Positions 50,630-61,093 of a stretch of DNA of 64,000 bases are shown in pieces. This stretch comes from Natronoglomus mannanivorans. Its GTDB lineage: Archaea > Halobacteriota > Halobacteria > Halobacteriales > Natrialbaceae. The notes under the pieces are model-generated. The model searched no databases, was not told the origin of the DNA, and saw nothing but the letters and a program-made list of their open reading frames with translations. Made by a program: the position numbers and the translations under genes. Positions within the stretch are counted from its first letter, which is position 1. Each line of letters opens with the position of its first letter. The DNA lies in the NCBI GenBank assembly GCA_025517485.1, contig JAOPKB010000013.1, forward strand, positions 62,001-126,000, read 5' to 3'.

Positions 50630-52366
50630 TTAGGCCAGCAACAACGCAGCCTCGTCGTCATCGTCCGTCATGTCGTCGTCATCGTCCGTCATGTCGTCGT
50701 CATCGTCGGCCATGTCGTCCTCGTCTTCATCTACCGGATCTTCGTCCATCGCGTCGTCGTGGTCATCTTGGACCACGTAGATGGTTGCGTCCTCGATCGT
50801 GACCTCGAGTCGGTCTTCATCGTCCGTCATGTCGTCTTCGTCGTCGACGCCGTTGTCGTCGGCATCGTCAACGCCGTTGTCGTCAGTGTCGTTCTCGTCA
50901 GCATCGACGCCGTTGTCGTCGGCATCATCGACGCCGTTGTCGTCGGCATCGTCGACACCGTTGTCGTCAGCGTCGTCGACACCGTTATCGTCTTCATCCA
51001 TCGCGTAATCGTCATCGGCCGGCATGTCGTGGGCGTCGTGGAACGTGGTGATCGTAACCTCCTCGATCGTCACGTGAATCTGCTGACCGTCCATGTGTTC
51101 TTCTTCATCTGCTGGCATGTCGTCTTCGTCGTCGACGCCGTTGTCGTCAGTGTCGTCGACGCCGTTGTCGTCAGTGTCGTCGACGCCGTTGTCGTCAGTG
51201 TCGTCGACACCGTTGTCGTCAGCATCGTCGACGCCGTTGTCGTCAGTGTCGTCGACACCGTTGTCGTCAGCATCGTCGACGCCGTTGTCGTCAGTGTCGT
51301 TCTCGTCGGCGTCGACACCATTGTCGTCAGCGTCGTCAACGCCGTTATCGTCGGCATCGTCGACACCATTGTCGTCGACACCGTTATCGTCGACGGGGTC
51401 AGCCTCGTCGGTCGGTTCATCTTCGATGACTACGAAGATGGTTGCTTGCTGGAAGGTGATCTCGTCGTCTTCATCCGCCGTCATGTCGTCTTCGTCGGCG
51501 CCGTTATCGTCGACGGGGTCCGCCTCGTCACCCTCGTCGTGGACAACTACGAAGATGTTCGCCTGCTCGATGTTCTCGCCCTCATCGGCAGGATCGTCTT
51601 CGTCGACACCGTTGTCCTCGGCATCGTCGACGCCATTATTGTCAGCGTCGTCGACACCATTATCGTCAGCGTCGTCGACACCGTTATCGTCAGCGTCGTC
51701 GACACCGTTATCGTCAGCGTCGTCGACACCGTTATCGTCAGCATCGTCGACACCGTTGTCGTCGACGCCGTTATCATCGAACTGGTCGTCCTCGAGTCCG
51801 TCACCAATTACGATAACGGATGCCTGTTCGATGGTAACGTGAAGCTCGTCGTCAGCGTCGTCGACACCGTTGTCGTCGGCATCGTCGACACCGTTGTCGT
51901 CGGCATCGTCGACACCGTTGTCGTCAGCATCGTCGACACCGTTGTCGTCAGCATCGTCGACACCGTTGTCATCGGCATCGTCGACACCGTTGTCGTCGGT
52001 GTCGTTCTCGTCGGCGTCGACACCGTTGTCCTCAGCATCGTCGACACCATTGTCGTCGGTGTCGTTATCGTCAGCGTCGACACCGTTGTCGTCAGCATCG
52101 TCGACACCGTTATCGTCGTCGGTCGGTGCCTCGTCGTCTTCCTCAACGGGGTCTTCTTCGTGTTCGTCGTCGAGTTCGTCTACGTCACCGACGACGTAGA
52201 TGTTCGCCTGATCGATCGTGACGTCTAACGATTCCTCGTCGCTTACTTCGCCATCATCATGTTCGTCTACACTCATCGCACTGGGGGACGCGACGGCCAT
52301 TCCGGCCGCACCCGAGCACAGCATTGTCAGCGCGACGACCACGACAAGTATGTTTCTTACACTCAT
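50630..52366 (-). CDS. Exported protein of DNGVDDAD repeats interleaved with short beta modules
   Basis: The protein of about 578 residues starts with the signal MSVRNILVVVVALTMLC … GMAVASPSA. The mature part has six short modules of the pattern L-x-V-T-I-x-Q-A-x-I-x-V-V-x-D (near residues 55, 190, 270, 305, 440 and 530). They are separated by about 36 copies in total of DNGVDDAD or close variants (DNGVDADEN, DNGVDDTD). The repeats carry a D-x-N-G-x-D spacing like EF-hand or thrombospondin type-3 calcium loops. The C-terminus is Asp/Met-rich then EAALLLA, with no anchor. It is extremely acidic. No homologue is recognised. ATG alternatives are 52366 and 52390. Confidence 0.8.
   Translation of the reverse strand: MSVRNILVVVVALTMLCSGAAGMAVASPSAMSVDEHDDGEVSDEESLDVTIDQANIYVVGDVDELDDEHEEDPVEEDDEAPTDDDNGVDDADDNGVDADDNDTDDNGVDDAEDNGVDADENDTDDNGVDDADDNGVDDADDNGVDDADDNGVDDADDNGVDDADDNGVDDADDELHVTIEQASVIVIGDGLEDDQFDDNGVDDNGVDDADDNGVDDADDNGVDDADDNGVDDADDNGVDDADNNGVDDAEDNGVDEDDPADEGENIEQANIFVVVHDEGDEADPVDDNGADEDDMTADEDDEITFQQATIFVVIEDEPTDEADPVDDNGVDDNGVDDADDNGVDDADDNGVDADENDTDDNGVDDADDNGVDDTDDNGVDDADDNGVDDTDDNGVDDTDDNGVDDTDDNGVDDEDDMPADEEEHMDGQQIHVTIEEVTITTFHDAHDMPADDDYAMDEDDNGVDDADDNGVDDADDNGVDDADDNGVDADENDTDDNGVDDADDNGVDDEDDMTDDEDRLEVTIEDATIYVVQDDHDDAMDEDPVDEDEDDMADDDDDMTDDDDDMTDDDDEAALLLA
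50840..52130 (-). repeat. 24-bp coding tandem repeat array
   Basis: On the plus strand units like gtcgtcgacaccgttgtcgtc (about 24 bp) occur about 36 times in four blocks, separated by unique stretches that code for the beta modules. Third-base differences (T/C and A/G) show partial divergence, so it is an old array with recent local copying. Confidence 0.9.
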
Positions 52367-52671
52367 GTCTCGCAACACGAATGTGGCCATCTCGACCCAT
52401 AAACTGGCCCTATTATTCCGGTAATAAATTCGATAGTAGGAGACTAAATCAATACTTCACTTGTCGCCCTCTCCAGGAAACATCTGATTAAGCGACTCTA
52501 ACGGCGACGTGGGTTCTCGTATTTTGACCTGACATATATGATTATACTGATGGGTTCTGATACGTGGCGTCTACTACTCGTCGTTCGATAGCACCACGTT
52601 CGAACACCTAAGACTCGAATCGGCTGTCCAGTACCGAACGACGGGCCAGACCGTGGGTTTGCACTGACTCT

Positions 52672-53535
52672 TCAAACGTCGCCGTCGCTTTCGTCGGTGG
52701 CTGGTGTCGAACGTGTGTCTTCGTCGGGACTGTCTTCCGTTTCCGTTTCCCCACTCGAGTCCGATTCCGCTCTCCCCCCATCGCGCTCGGCTGCGGACTC
52801 GAGTCCGACCGTCCGAACCAACTCGAGTATCGCCTCCCGATCACGGCCGGCGTCGATCTCGAGTGCATCGACGATTTCGGCGGGCGCGTCGTCGGAGATT
52901 CGCAGGGGGACGGTGCCGCCGGCCATCCGATAGGCGTCGTCGGTCGGCCAGATGGCGAGGTGGGTTTCGGCGTCGATTCGCGGGTTGTGATCGTCGAGTT
53001 CGTCCGTCTCGCTGTCGGTCTCTGTCCCGGCCGAGTCCTCGAGTTCACGTTTTCGCTCGGCCGTCAGGACCGGATACGAAACCGACAGCGTGTACCACCG
53101 ACCGACGGTCCCGTCGCCACGGTCGAACTCGCTCGCAGCTCGGTCGTTCCCGTCGGCGACGACGACCCCGTCGTCTTCGAGGCGCCCGACGAACAGGTCG
53201 GTCGCCTTCTCGGCGGCGGTACCGAGTACGGCCTCCGGTGCGAGCCCGACCGACGAGAGCGAGGGGCTCGAGGTGAGGTCGATGACGAACAGCGAACGGA
53301 TCGGGATGTCGCCGCCGCCGCTGTCGTCGCGCTCTCCATCGGTCCCGTCGTCGCTCTCGAAATCGCGATCGGGACCGGGACCGAGACGGAGATCGGCCCG
53401 TTCGACCCGCGTCGATTCGCGTTCGTACAGCGTCGTCTCGGCGGTGACGGTGGCGACGCCGAACTCCATTTCGTCCGTGTCGGTACCGACCGCGTGCCAC
53501 TCCTCGGCGAGCGACTGCGGCAACTCACTGACCAT
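52672..53535 (-). CDS. Haloarchaeal conserved protein with acidic tails, unknown
   Basis: In these 287 residues, MVSELPQSLAEEWHAVGTDTDEMEFGVATVTAETTLYER and IRSLFVIDLTSSPSLSSVGLAPEAVLGTAAEKATDLF form a conserved-looking alpha/beta core. RWYTLSVSYPVLTAERKRELED and HLAIWPTDDAYRMAGGTVPL follow. The N-terminal insertion (about 55-75) and C-terminal 50 residues are disordered and acidic. There is no signal or helix anchor, so it is cytosolic. The function is unknown. It lies 78 bp from the symporter stop on the same strand. Confidence 0.72.
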   Translation of the reverse strand: MVSELPQSLAEEWHAVGTDTDEMEFGVATVTAETTLYERESTRVERADLRLGPGPDRDFESDDGTDGERDDSGGGDIPIRSLFVIDLTSSPSLSSVGLAPEAVLGTAAEKATDLFVGRLEDDGVVVADGNDRAASEFDRGDGTVGRWYTLSVSYPVLTAERKRELEDSAGTETDSETDELDDHNPRIDAETHLAIWPTDDAYRMAGGTVPLRISDDAPAEIVDALEIDAGRDREAILELVRTVGLESAAERDGGRAESDSSGETETEDSPDEDTRSTPATDESDGDV

Positions 53536-53613
53536 TACTGTCGGGTACGTGGACGGGGGCTTTCGGTGTGGTGGTTCCGTTCTGAGCGATCGAAAAAGGC
53601 CACCGAAACCGTG

Positions 53614-55101
53614 TCAGTCGCCGCTCTCGACGCCGACGCCCTCGAAGTACCGGGCCTGCCGTTCGTCCGCCGCGGGCGAGGTGACCAGTGAGACGCCGAC
53701 CGTGAGCGCGAGTCCGAGGAGCATGCCGACGATGCCGGCCGTCCAGCCGGCGTAACTCCCCGGAACGAACCAGAGGAACACGCTCGAGAGATAGAACACC
53801 TGACTCCCGACGATCCCGGCGGTGATTCCAGTGTGGGTGGTCCGACGCCAGTACAGTGCCACCATCACGGGCAGCGCGAGCTGGGCGAAGCCGCTGAAGG
53901 CCGCATCGCCGATCTCGAACAGCGTCGCGGGGTTGTACAGGCTCGCGACGAACGCAGTGATCGCGAAGCCGACGACGCCGATGCGGGCGATCAGGTCCTC
54001 GCGACGACTCGAGACGTCGGCGTCGATGAACGGTCGGTACAGGTCCCGCGTGAAGTACGACGACCCCGAGAGCAGCATCGAGTCCGAGGAGGACATCATC
54101 GCGGCCATCGCGCCCGCGATGACGAGTGCGGCGAACCACGTGGGCGTGTACTCGGCGAGGATCAGCGGGAGGACGTTGCCGTCACCGGTGAACTCGACGG
54201 CCTCGAGGCCGGCCGCCCACGTGCCGAGCATGAACGCGGGGACGAACAGGAGGACACAGAGGATCGGCCAGAGGACGAACGACCGTTTCAGGACCGTCTT
54301 CGACCCTGCAGCGAAGAAGCGCTGGTTGACCTGCGGGAACATCGCGACCCCGAATCCGATCGTGATCGCCGTCGAGAGCATCCACTGGGGCGTGTAGTAG
54401 TTGCTTCCGAGCGAGAGGAACTCGGCGGTCGCCGCCGTCTCCCGGAGCGTCGCCGTCGCCGCGCTCGGCCCGCCGATGGCGGCGAGCACCCACAGGAGCG
54501 CGACCCACGTCATCACGAGCATGAACGCCCCCTGGAGCGTGTCGGTCCAGGCGATCCCGCGCATCCCGGCAAGGACGACGTAGGCAATCATGAAGAGGGT
54601 GATGAGGCCTGCGCCGACGCCGTAGGAGATAGCGCCCTCGGTCAGCGCCTCGAGGGCGGTTCCGGCGCCGACCTGCTGGAGCATGACGTACGGAAAGAGC
54701 CAGAGCAGACTCACGCCGGCGACGAGACCGCGAAGCCGTCGCGAACCGAAACGGTCGCCCAGCATCTCGCCGACGGTGACGTAGCCGTACTGACGGCCGA
54801 GTAACCACTGCTTGTAGCCGATGACGTACCAGAGGATGGCGAAGATGATGCCGTCCATCACCCCCATCACGAGGATCCACTCGGGGCCGTTCAGATAGGC
54901 GACGTTCGGCCCGGCGAAGAAGGTGAACGCCGAGAGGAGCGTGGCGAAGGTCGTAAACAGCAAGACGACGGTACCGAAGGTTCGACTCGCCAGGTAGAAG
55001 TCCTCGGCGGTGCGGTCGGTCAGCCGGTATGCGTAGAGGCCGACGAGCAGTGCGAGGACGAGGTAGCCGACGATGATCCCGATCTGGAGGGTGACGCTCA
55101 T
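53614..55101 (-). CDS. Sodium:solute symporter (SSS family)
   Basis: The 495-residue carrier has about 13 transmembrane helices. The SSS core is visible: TFFAGPNVAYLNGPEWILVMGV, GYVTVGEMLGDRFGSRRLRGLVAGVSL, MRGIAWTDTLQGAFML and MAAMMSSSDSMLLSGSSYFTRDLYRP, the last two being the Na+-site helices. The substrate is unknown (panthothenate-, proline- or short-acid-like). Its ATG overlaps the end of the DUF3311 gene by 4 bp, so the pair is translationally coupled, an arrangement common for SSS carriers. Confidence 0.93.
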   Translation of the reverse strand: MSVTLQIGIIVGYLVLALLVGLYAYRLTDRTAEDFYLASRTFGTVVLLFTTFATLLSAFTFFAGPNVAYLNGPEWILVMGVMDGIIFAILWYVIGYKQWLLGRQYGYVTVGEMLGDRFGSRRLRGLVAGVSLLWLFPYVMLQQVGAGTALEALTEGAISYGVGAGLITLFMIAYVVLAGMRGIAWTDTLQGAFMLVMTWVALLWVLAAIGGPSAATATLRETAATAEFLSLGSNYYTPQWMLSTAITIGFGVAMFPQVNQRFFAAGSKTVLKRSFVLWPILCVLLFVPAFMLGTWAAGLEAVEFTGDGNVLPLILAEYTPTWFAALVIAGAMAAMMSSSDSMLLSGSSYFTRDLYRPFIDADVSSRREDLIARIGVVGFAITAFVASLYNPATLFEIGDAAFSGFAQLALPVMVALYWRRTTHTGITAGIVGSQVFYLSSVFLWFVPGSYAGWTAGIVGMLLGLALTVGVSLVTSPAADERQARYFEGVGVESGD

Positions 55102-55463
55102 CGGCGGTCACCGTCAGTGTCAGCCGCGGGTTCACCGGGGTTGGTCGCGCTCTCGCCGGTTCCGGCCGGAGTTCCACTCGTCTCGATACCGACGCCCCAC
55201 GCTCGCGTCGCGAACACCCAGAAGCCGATCGCGGCCAGACCCATCCAGCCAATGTGCCACCACAGCCAGATCGGCAGCCCGGCGACGACGGTGTCGTTTC
55301 CCCACAGGAACCACGGAATCGCCAGTACAACGAGGACGACCGCTGCGACGGTCCAGCGGAGGACGTCAGTCCGACTCCAGTTCCGATTCCGTCCCCGATC
55401 CGCTCCCGGCCTCTCGCCCCGGTCTCGATTCCGGTCCTGACCCTCGTCGTGCCCCTGATCCAT
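55098..55463 (-). CDS. DUF3311 membrane partner of the SSS symporter
   Basis: The 121-residue protein has an Asp/Arg/Asn-rich disordered N-tail (about 30 residues), then two helices (VLRWTVAAVVLVVLAIPWFLW and IWLWWHIGWMGLAAIGFWVF) with the P-W-F and FxxG pattern of DUF3311. DUF3311 proteins are small subunits regularly encoded beside SSS transporters, as here with a 4-bp overlap. The ATG at 55463 is chosen; 55478 would add five residues. Confidence 0.85.
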   Translation of the reverse strand: MDQGHDEGQDRNRDRGERPGADRGRNRNWSRTDVLRWTVAAVVLVVLAIPWFLWGNDTVVAGLPIWLWWHIGWMGLAAIGFWVFATRAWGVGIETSGTPAGTGESATNPGEPAADTDGDRR

Positions 55464-55636
55464 GCGGCCGCCTAGCAAACAGATGTGGGTAATCCTTTCT
55501 ATTTCGGTACCGAAACGGCCCTCTCAGCGAATCCGTCGAAAACGGCCGCTTTCGGTCGGATCTGCCAAGGTAAAAGAGCTATTTCATGTATAGAAAGGGG
55601 TATACGTGTCGGGAAACGAACTGGAAAGCAGTTGCT

Positions 55637-56548
55637 ATGGCTCGTCTGTTCCCGCTCCGTTCGGAGACTCCCGCCAAAGAGGGCCAGCCACGAGTCGTCG
55701 ACCTCGAGGACGAAGACGCCGACGCGGTGTTCAGCGCGCTTTCGTCGACGACGGCTCGTCGGATCTACTCGCGGTTGAACGAAGAACCTGGAACGCCCAG
55801 TGACATCGCCGAGGCGATCGATTCCTCCATTCAGAACGTCCGCTACCACCTCGAGAAACTCGAGGACGCCGGGCTGGTCGAGGTGGTCGACACGTGGTAC
55901 TCTTCGCGCGGGAACGAGATGAGCGTCTACGCGACAGCCGACGGACCGTTGATCGTGACGAGCGACAAGTCCCGTGCGGACCAGCTTCGTGACGCACTCT
56001 CGCGGTATCTCGGCGGCGTCGCGGTACTGGGTGGAGCGAGCCTGTTCGTCCAGTACGGACTCGGGCGGTTCCTCTCGTCGGCGCAGTCTGCGGCGCAGTG
56101 GCGACCGTCGGTCGGGCTCGGTGCGGACGACGAGGGTGACGCCGCGCCGGGTGCGAGTGGTAACGGGAACGGGGACGGGGACGGGGACGGCGGAGCCTAC
56201 ACCACTGGACGCGACGACGTCGAGACGCGAGACGGAGATGACGCCGCCGTAGACGAGGCAGACGAGACGGACGAAGCCGCCGAAGCGTTCGACGCCGACA
56301 CCGACGATGCCGAAGGAACCGAATCGGAATACCTCGAGGCCGAAGATGCTGCCGAGCGGGGTCCGGAATCCGCGGATAGCTCGACGCCGGCGGAGACGGA
56401 GATAGAGACGGTGACGACCGCGGCCGACCACGCCGCCGACGCCAGCGACACGATCGTCGCGACGCTGCCGCCGGGACTGCTCTTCTTCCTCGGTGGCCTC
56501 CTCGTGCTCACGGTCGTCACCGTCTGGTGGTACCGGACCACGTACTGA
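55637..56548 (+). CDS. Membrane-anchored winged-helix protein
   Basis: The 303-residue protein has an N-terminal winged helix (about residues 25-95: SALSSTTARRIYSRLNEEPGTPSDIAEAIDSSIQNVRYHLEKLEDAGLVEVV), closest to haloarchaeal ArsR/GbsR-type regulators. A first hydrophobic segment follows near VAVLGGASLFVQYGLG, then a disordered acidic region of about 110 residues with GNGDGDGD. A C-terminal transmembrane helix ends the chain (LLFFLGGLLVLTVVTVWW). The DNA-binding part is cytosolic and tethered. It may be a membrane-bound transcription sensor (inference). The ATG at 55637 is chosen; the 17 codons upstream overlap a tgtata element. Confidence 0.82.
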   Translation: MARLFPLRSETPAKEGQPRVVDLEDEDADAVFSALSSTTARRIYSRLNEEPGTPSDIAEAIDSSIQNVRYHLEKLEDAGLVEVVDTWYSSRGNEMSVYATADGPLIVTSDKSRADQLRDALSRYLGGVAVLGGASLFVQYGLGRFLSSAQSAAQWRPSVGLGADDEGDAAPGASGNGNGDGDGDGGAYTTGRDDVETRDGDDAAVDEADETDEAAEAFDADTDDAEGTESEYLEAEDAAERGPESADSSTPAETEIETVTTAADHAADASDTIVATLPPGLLFFLGGLLVLTVVTVWWYRTTY

Positions 56549-56689
56549 TTCTCGATTTTCTGTTGCCGATCTTTCGGCCCCTCGACACTCGACAGTCGTC
56601 ACAGTTCTCCCGCGCGGGTCAACAGGTATTTGCCGTTCACGAACATATTTTGCACTAACCGGATGCTGAACGCGTCTCACGCGACAGCG

Positions 56690-56705
56690 AGCCCCGATCG
56701 GGGCT
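56690..56705. promoter_or_regulatory. 16-bp perfect palindrome just ahead of dnaG
   Basis: AGCCCCGATCGGGGCT is its own reverse complement and ends 8 nt before the dnaG ATG at 56714. As RNA it would form a very stable 5' stem next to the start; as DNA it could be an operator. A coding explanation is excluded because it lies outside the reading frame. Confidence 0.6.
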
Positions 56706-56713
56706 GATCTCCC

Positions 56714-58213
<1,500 letters not shown>

Positions 58214-58350
58214 ACCCTGTTTCGCCGTTTCACTGCTTCGTCTCTTCGTCGTTTTGCCGTGTCACGTCCTGTGAGCCTCTGTCTCAGCAACAGTAACGAG
58301 TATACACCCGACTGCACAGCAGCGATCTGGTCGACGTGCGTCGGTCGAAC

Positions 58351-59682
58351 CTAGATGACCGCGACCACGAAAACGAGGAATCCTCCCGTAATCGCACCCG
58401 CCAACGTCGCCAGAAAGTTCACGCCCTGATTGCCGACGATGGTGCCTTCGATCGTCGCTCCGAGCAGGCTGTCGACGGTCATGCCGACGAAGCCAGCAAC
58501 GACGACGATCATCGCTCCGACGAGCCCGACGTCCGGGAAGACTACGTAGGAGAGTCCTGCGACGACGGCGGCTCCGAGAAGGCCGGCGACCTCTCCCTGC
58601 CAGGTGACGCCGCCGTCGGTCCCGGGTTCGACGGGCTCGAGTGTCGTGATCAGTCTGGGTGTATCGAAGACGCCGCCGACCTCGCTCGAGAGCGTGTCGC
58701 TCATCGCGGTCGCGAGCGAGCCGGTGAAGGCGAAGAGGAACAGTTCGGGGTTCGGCTCGCCCAGAAGCTGGAGGTCGGCCGTACTGGCGGCGTAGCCGAG
58801 AACGGCCACGAGGGCGACGGCGGCGTTACCGAGAACGTTCGAACTCCCACGAGCGCCGTCGTTCTCCTGGGCGACGCCGCGGTCGACTTTCTCGTCGTAA
58901 CGGAACTTCGTCGAGAGGCTGCCGATAGCGAAAAAGGACATGAGAACGGCGAACCAGCTGTAGCCGCCGAGAACGATCGTCAACAGTCCCAGCAGGATAC
59001 CGGTGAGCATTCCGGCGACGGAAGCCGCGCCGACCGCGTAGGAGACGTAGCCGACGGCGATAGTGACGACGGTGGCGACGGCGATCTCCGCCGCGCCGAG
59101 CCCGGGGACGAGTTCGGCGAGCAGCCAGCAGAGGAAGCCGACGGCGAGCATGACGATCGGATCGTCGTAGAGGATGAGGATGTCCCGCAAGAGCGCCGCG
59201 AGCAAGGCGCCAGCGACGGCGAGAAAGACGATTTCCGGAAGCGGGGAGACGATGGGGGCGTCGGCCAGCGTTCGCGTTATCGTGTGGCCGGCGACCGCCG
59301 CGACGGTGCCGCCGACGCAGAACGCGGCGGCGTGGCTGGCGGTGTTGTCCGTCCAGTGGTGGGTGACCGCCGCGGCGAAGTTGCCGTAGCCGACGAGGAG
59401 GACCGTCCCGACGAAGACTGCAGTCGACATCGACGACATGACCGAGAGCAATCCAAGCACGGACGCGGCGAGGACGAACGTCACGAGTCCGTAGAGCCGC
59501 CCGTCCTCGTAATCGTCGGGATAGGCAAAGAGGTCGAACAGTGGTCCATCAGTGATGGCCAGGGCCGCCAGGAGGACCGCTGCTGCGACCGGGGCTGCAG
59601 TCACCGGGTCGAACAGCGGGACGGCGAGTGTGAGCGTCGCGAGTATCGCAAAGGCCCCTGCTCGCCGGACGGTCGATGTCAC
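58351..59682 (-). CDS. DUF92/TIGR00297 family membrane protein (VTE6-like polyprenyl/phytyl-phosphate kinase candidate)
   Basis: The 443-residue protein has about 10-12 transmembrane helices and starts with GTG. The DUF92 signature is present: SLATAMSDTLSSEVGG (conserved SDT and SEvG), followed by GTDGGVTWQGEVAGLLGA and DSLLGATIEG. Plant VTE6 with this domain is a phytyl-phosphate kinase; archaeal members may phosphorylate polyprenyl phosphates, inference only. It lies about 270 bp from a cis-prenyltransferase homologue on the opposite strand, a supportive context. The N-terminal 200 residues are an extra helix bundle present in haloarchaeal members. Confidence 0.85.
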   Translation of the reverse strand: MTSTVRRAGAFAILATLTLAVPLFDPVTAAPVAAAVLLAALAITDGPLFDLFAYPDDYEDGRLYGLVTFVLAASVLGLLSVMSSMSTAVFVGTVLLVGYGNFAAAVTHHWTDNTASHAAAFCVGGTVAAVAGHTITRTLADAPIVSPLPEIVFLAVAGALLAALLRDILILYDDPIVMLAVGFLCWLLAELVPGLGAAEIAVATVVTIAVGYVSYAVGAASVAGMLTGILLGLLTIVLGGYSWFAVLMSFFAIGSLSTKFRYDEKVDRGVAQENDGARGSSNVLGNAAVALVAVLGYAASTADLQLLGEPNPELFLFAFTGSLATAMSDTLSSEVGGVFDTPRLITTLEPVEPGTDGGVTWQGEVAGLLGAAVVAGLSYVVFPDVGLVGAMIVVVAGFVGMTVDSLLGATIEGTIVGNQGVNFLATLAGAITGGFLVFVVAVI

Positions 59683-59955
59683 GATATCGCTTCCTTTCTG
59701 TGGGGGTCACTTAACTTCCCCTTTTCCCTGTGGTGTTCTTCGATGGAGCAATTAGGAGTATCGAACGTGTCCAGACCGGACACGGGGCGACTGCCCTGTC
59801 GAATCGCGGGGGAATTTCTCACCGTGTGATCTCCGACGCTGACATGGTCGCTATCACTGTCCCCGTCCCTATCACTGTCCCGGTCACTGTCACAGTCGTG
59901 ACTACTCGAGTCGAAACCCGAAACCGTTAGGCCGCCCGCCGATAAATTCACAGCC

Positions 59956-60561
59956 GTGGGACTGTACGAACGGTATCTCGCCCTCCGTCTTCGGCGCCAC
60001 GAGGGAACGCCGCCGGATCACGTCGCACTCGTGATCACCGAACGCGATTTACTCGAGCAGGGCGCCTACGAGACGCTGACCGACTTTTTCGACTGGGCGT
60101 TCGAGTACGCGACCCGGGTGACGGTGTACGTGAGCGTCCTCGATGCAGCGGCGGTGCCGACGCTCCGCCGGGAACTCGAGGATATCGACGCTCCCCGCGA
60201 AGTTGCGGTTCGCGGGCCGGACGATCGAACGCGTGCAGACGCACCGATCCAGATCGGGATCGGACTCGGCGGCAAACACGAGTTTACCAGCGCGGTTCGG
60301 ACGCTCGTCGACGACGTTGCAGCGGGTGCCCTCGACCCCGAAGAGATCGACGACGAACACGTCGAACGCCACCTCGTCTTCCCCTCGGAGCCCGATCTGG
60401 TGATCAAGACCGGTGCCGAACGGCTCTCGGATTTCATGATCTGGCAGTCGGTCTACTCGGAGCTCTACTTCACCGACGTCAACTGGCGTGACTTCCGTAA
60501 ACGGGACTTCTTGCGAGCGGTCCGCGAGTTCTACAATCGGTCCCGGCGGTTCGGCCGGTAG
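59956..60561 (+). CDS. Degenerate cis-prenyltransferase subunit (NgBR/Nus1-like)
   Basis: The 201 residues start with GTG. The C-terminal half matches cis-prenyltransferases: DLVIKTGAERLSDFMIWQSVYSELYFTDVNWRDFRKRDFLRA (compare DLIIRTGGERRxSNFLxWQ…). It ends RRFGR, the RxG motif that binds the magnesium-diphosphate at a dimer interface. The N-terminal region lacks the catalytic DGNRR loop; the position reads VALVITERDLLEQG. It can therefore hardly be active alone, but looks like the non-catalytic, RxG-bearing partner of the UppS at 61094-62086, which lacks RxG. It lies about 530 bp from that gene's stop on the other strand. Confidence 0.85.
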   Translation: MGLYERYLALRLRRHEGTPPDHVALVITERDLLEQGAYETLTDFFDWAFEYATRVTVYVSVLDAAAVPTLRRELEDIDAPREVAVRGPDDRTRADAPIQIGIGLGGKHEFTSAVRTLVDDVAAGALDPEEIDDEHVERHLVFPSEPDLVIKTGAERLSDFMIWQSVYSELYFTDVNWRDFRKRDFLRAVREFYNRSRRFGR

Positions 60562-60653
60562 TGGTTCGTCGAGTCCGAACGTCAGGGTGAAACCGATGGC
60601 TGTCGTCCGATTTCACTCACGAATCGACGCCTGACAGAGGACTAGGACTATGA

Positions 60654-61025
60654 TTATGACTCTGACCGACCGGGCGAGGCGACCGTGTCGAGGGGCCCGT
60701 CGAGCTGAAGATTCGGCGACTCGACGCGAACCTGTTTTCGGTTTCGATCGTACGTGACCAGTCCGTGCGCCTCGAGGCGCGGGAGGGTGCTGTGGACCAG
60801 TGCGATTCGAACCCGCCGGACAGTTTCGTCAGGGTGGTCGGCCAGTTTCCGTTCTGCAACCGCTCTGGCGACGTGTTCGAGTGGGAGCGTCTGTTCGCTC
60901 TCGACTAAGACCCGAATCGTCGCACGAGTGCGTTCGTTCGCCAGCAATCGGTACGTTTCGTCGGTGGAAATCCCGGTCAGTCGGGCGAACTGTTCGACGT
61001 CGATCGCTGTGTTACCAGTGGACAT
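60654..61025 (-). CDS. Winged-helix regulator, haloarchaeal DUF7344 type
   Basis: In these 123 residues, STDETYRLLANERTRATIRVLVESEQTLPLEHVARAVAERKLA is the winged-helix start, followed by RRVRIALVHSTLPRLEAHGLVTYDRNRKQVRVESP, recognition helix and wing. It belongs to the same group as the 41719-42072 gene. The ATG at 61025 is used (an upstream TTG would add two residues). It sits between the two cis-prenyltransferase genes, 68 bp past the UppS stop on the same strand, and might be in the same transcript. Confidence 0.8.
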   Translation of the reverse strand: MSTGNTAIDVEQFARLTGISTDETYRLLANERTRATIRVLVESEQTLPLEHVARAVAERKLADHPDETVRRVRIALVHSTLPRLEAHGLVTYDRNRKQVRVESPNLQLDGPLDTVASPGRSES

Positions 61026-61093
61026 TGCCAATAGTATTTCTCCCCGAACGAGATAAAACCTCTGTCTCAGGGTGTGACCTTCTCTGTAGTAAC

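Noticed and set aside
50840..52130. Regular 24-bp repeats considered as a CRISPR array
   Set aside because: Units are tandem without unique spacers of fixed size, stay in one reading frame and code for a repeat protein; no cas genes are near.
50759..52228. Plus-strand 489-codon frame of VVVSVVDAVVV repeats
   Set aside because: It is antisense to the DNGVDDAD array. The other strand has a signal peptide and acidic halophilic composition, so it is the true gene.
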